Assembly (NCBI GenBank): GCA_003991915.1
Contig: RQTK01000894.1
Location: 81,557-145,556, forward strand
Direction of reading: 5' to 3'
Source of the DNA: Elysia chlorotica
Taxonomy: Eukaryota; Mollusca; Gastropoda; Plakobranchidae
Length of the DNA: 64,000 nucleotides
This document shows positions 63,718-64,000 of the stretch, piece by piece. Each line of letters starts with the position of its first letter. The stretch's first letter is position 1. A program made the translations under genes and the position numbers. The notes below the pieces were generated by a model. That model ran no database searches and was not told where the DNA came from. It worked only from the letters and a program-made list of their open reading frames with translations.

Positions 63718-64000
63718 AAAAAAAAAACAACAACAAAACAAAGACAAGTCAAACTTAACACTAGGTTGTGATGTACATGTAATAATGTTTCAACCCATAC
63801 AAAAAATTAAACAAATTTTATTCCCCTTTTCAGTAAATTCGACAAAAGTTATCTCCTCATTCTTTGGACGATTGGTCCTGTCTGGTCTGATCGGGTTTAG
63901 TCTAGATGGTCCTCCGTTTTTTATATTCAATGCGGCCACCATTTTGCACGTGCCATTTTTCCCCAACCGGAAAAAAATCCGTATCTGTCCGTCGCCGGTG
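63718..64000. other. Window edge, possible promoter-like sequence
   Basis: After an A-rich tract, 63920-63990 is GC-richer, with GCGGCCACCATTTTGCACGTG (a YY1-like CCATTTTG and a CACGTG E-box). This hints at a transcription start just beyond the window. No coding region is seen. Confidence 0.25.

Overview
This window looks like unplaced or intronic nuclear DNA from a metazoan. It has long AT-rich introns with GT/AG splice sites, dense (GA)n/(CT)n microsatellites, an assembly gap, and many degraded transposons. I lean towards a mollusc, probably a gastropod, because of the tRNA-derived SINE family, the molluscan-style LINE fragments and the overall texture. This is an inference, not proven.

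Layout. Positions 1-5.3 kb hold a degraded LINE reverse-transcriptase fragment, a structurally intact mariner element (1027-2350) and one copy of a ~0.9 kb dispersed repeat whose second copy lies at 26.4-27.3 kb. One exon of a minus-strand gene rich in Ala, Pro, Tyr and Gln lies at 5320-5824. Positions 6-14 kb hold mostly AT-rich DNA with homopolymers, a hairpin and a large (AGT)n/(TTG)n microsatellite. Positions 14.3-17.8 kb hold a decayed minus-strand Ty3/gypsy-type retroelement with one LTR, a primer-binding site, gag, protease, integrase and reverse transcriptase. Its integrase lies upstream of its reverse transcriptase.

The best gene is an SLC7 (heterodimeric amino-acid transporter light chain) gene on the plus strand. 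Its eleven coding exons between 18128 and 39106 join in frame to 495 codons. Its intron 7 contains a minus-strand, two-exon coding segment that I cannot identify (32320-32900). A convergent minus-strand gene at 44660-48890 encodes a CAP-Gly domain followed by a charged helical C-terminus; its 5' exons were not found. Weak candidate plus-strand exons lie at 51.6-53.4 kb, and a better start-exon pair with a transmembrane segment lies at 56498-57073.

The last 9 kb are retrotransposon-rich. They hold a LINE 3' end interrupted by a SINE, further SINE copies, and a minus-strand LINE that lacks its central catalytic block. Part of that LINE is tandemly duplicated (59.8-62.1 and 62.1-63.7 kb), with (CT)n tracts at the junctions.

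All calls come from reading the sequence and splice phases by eye; no database search or alignment was run.
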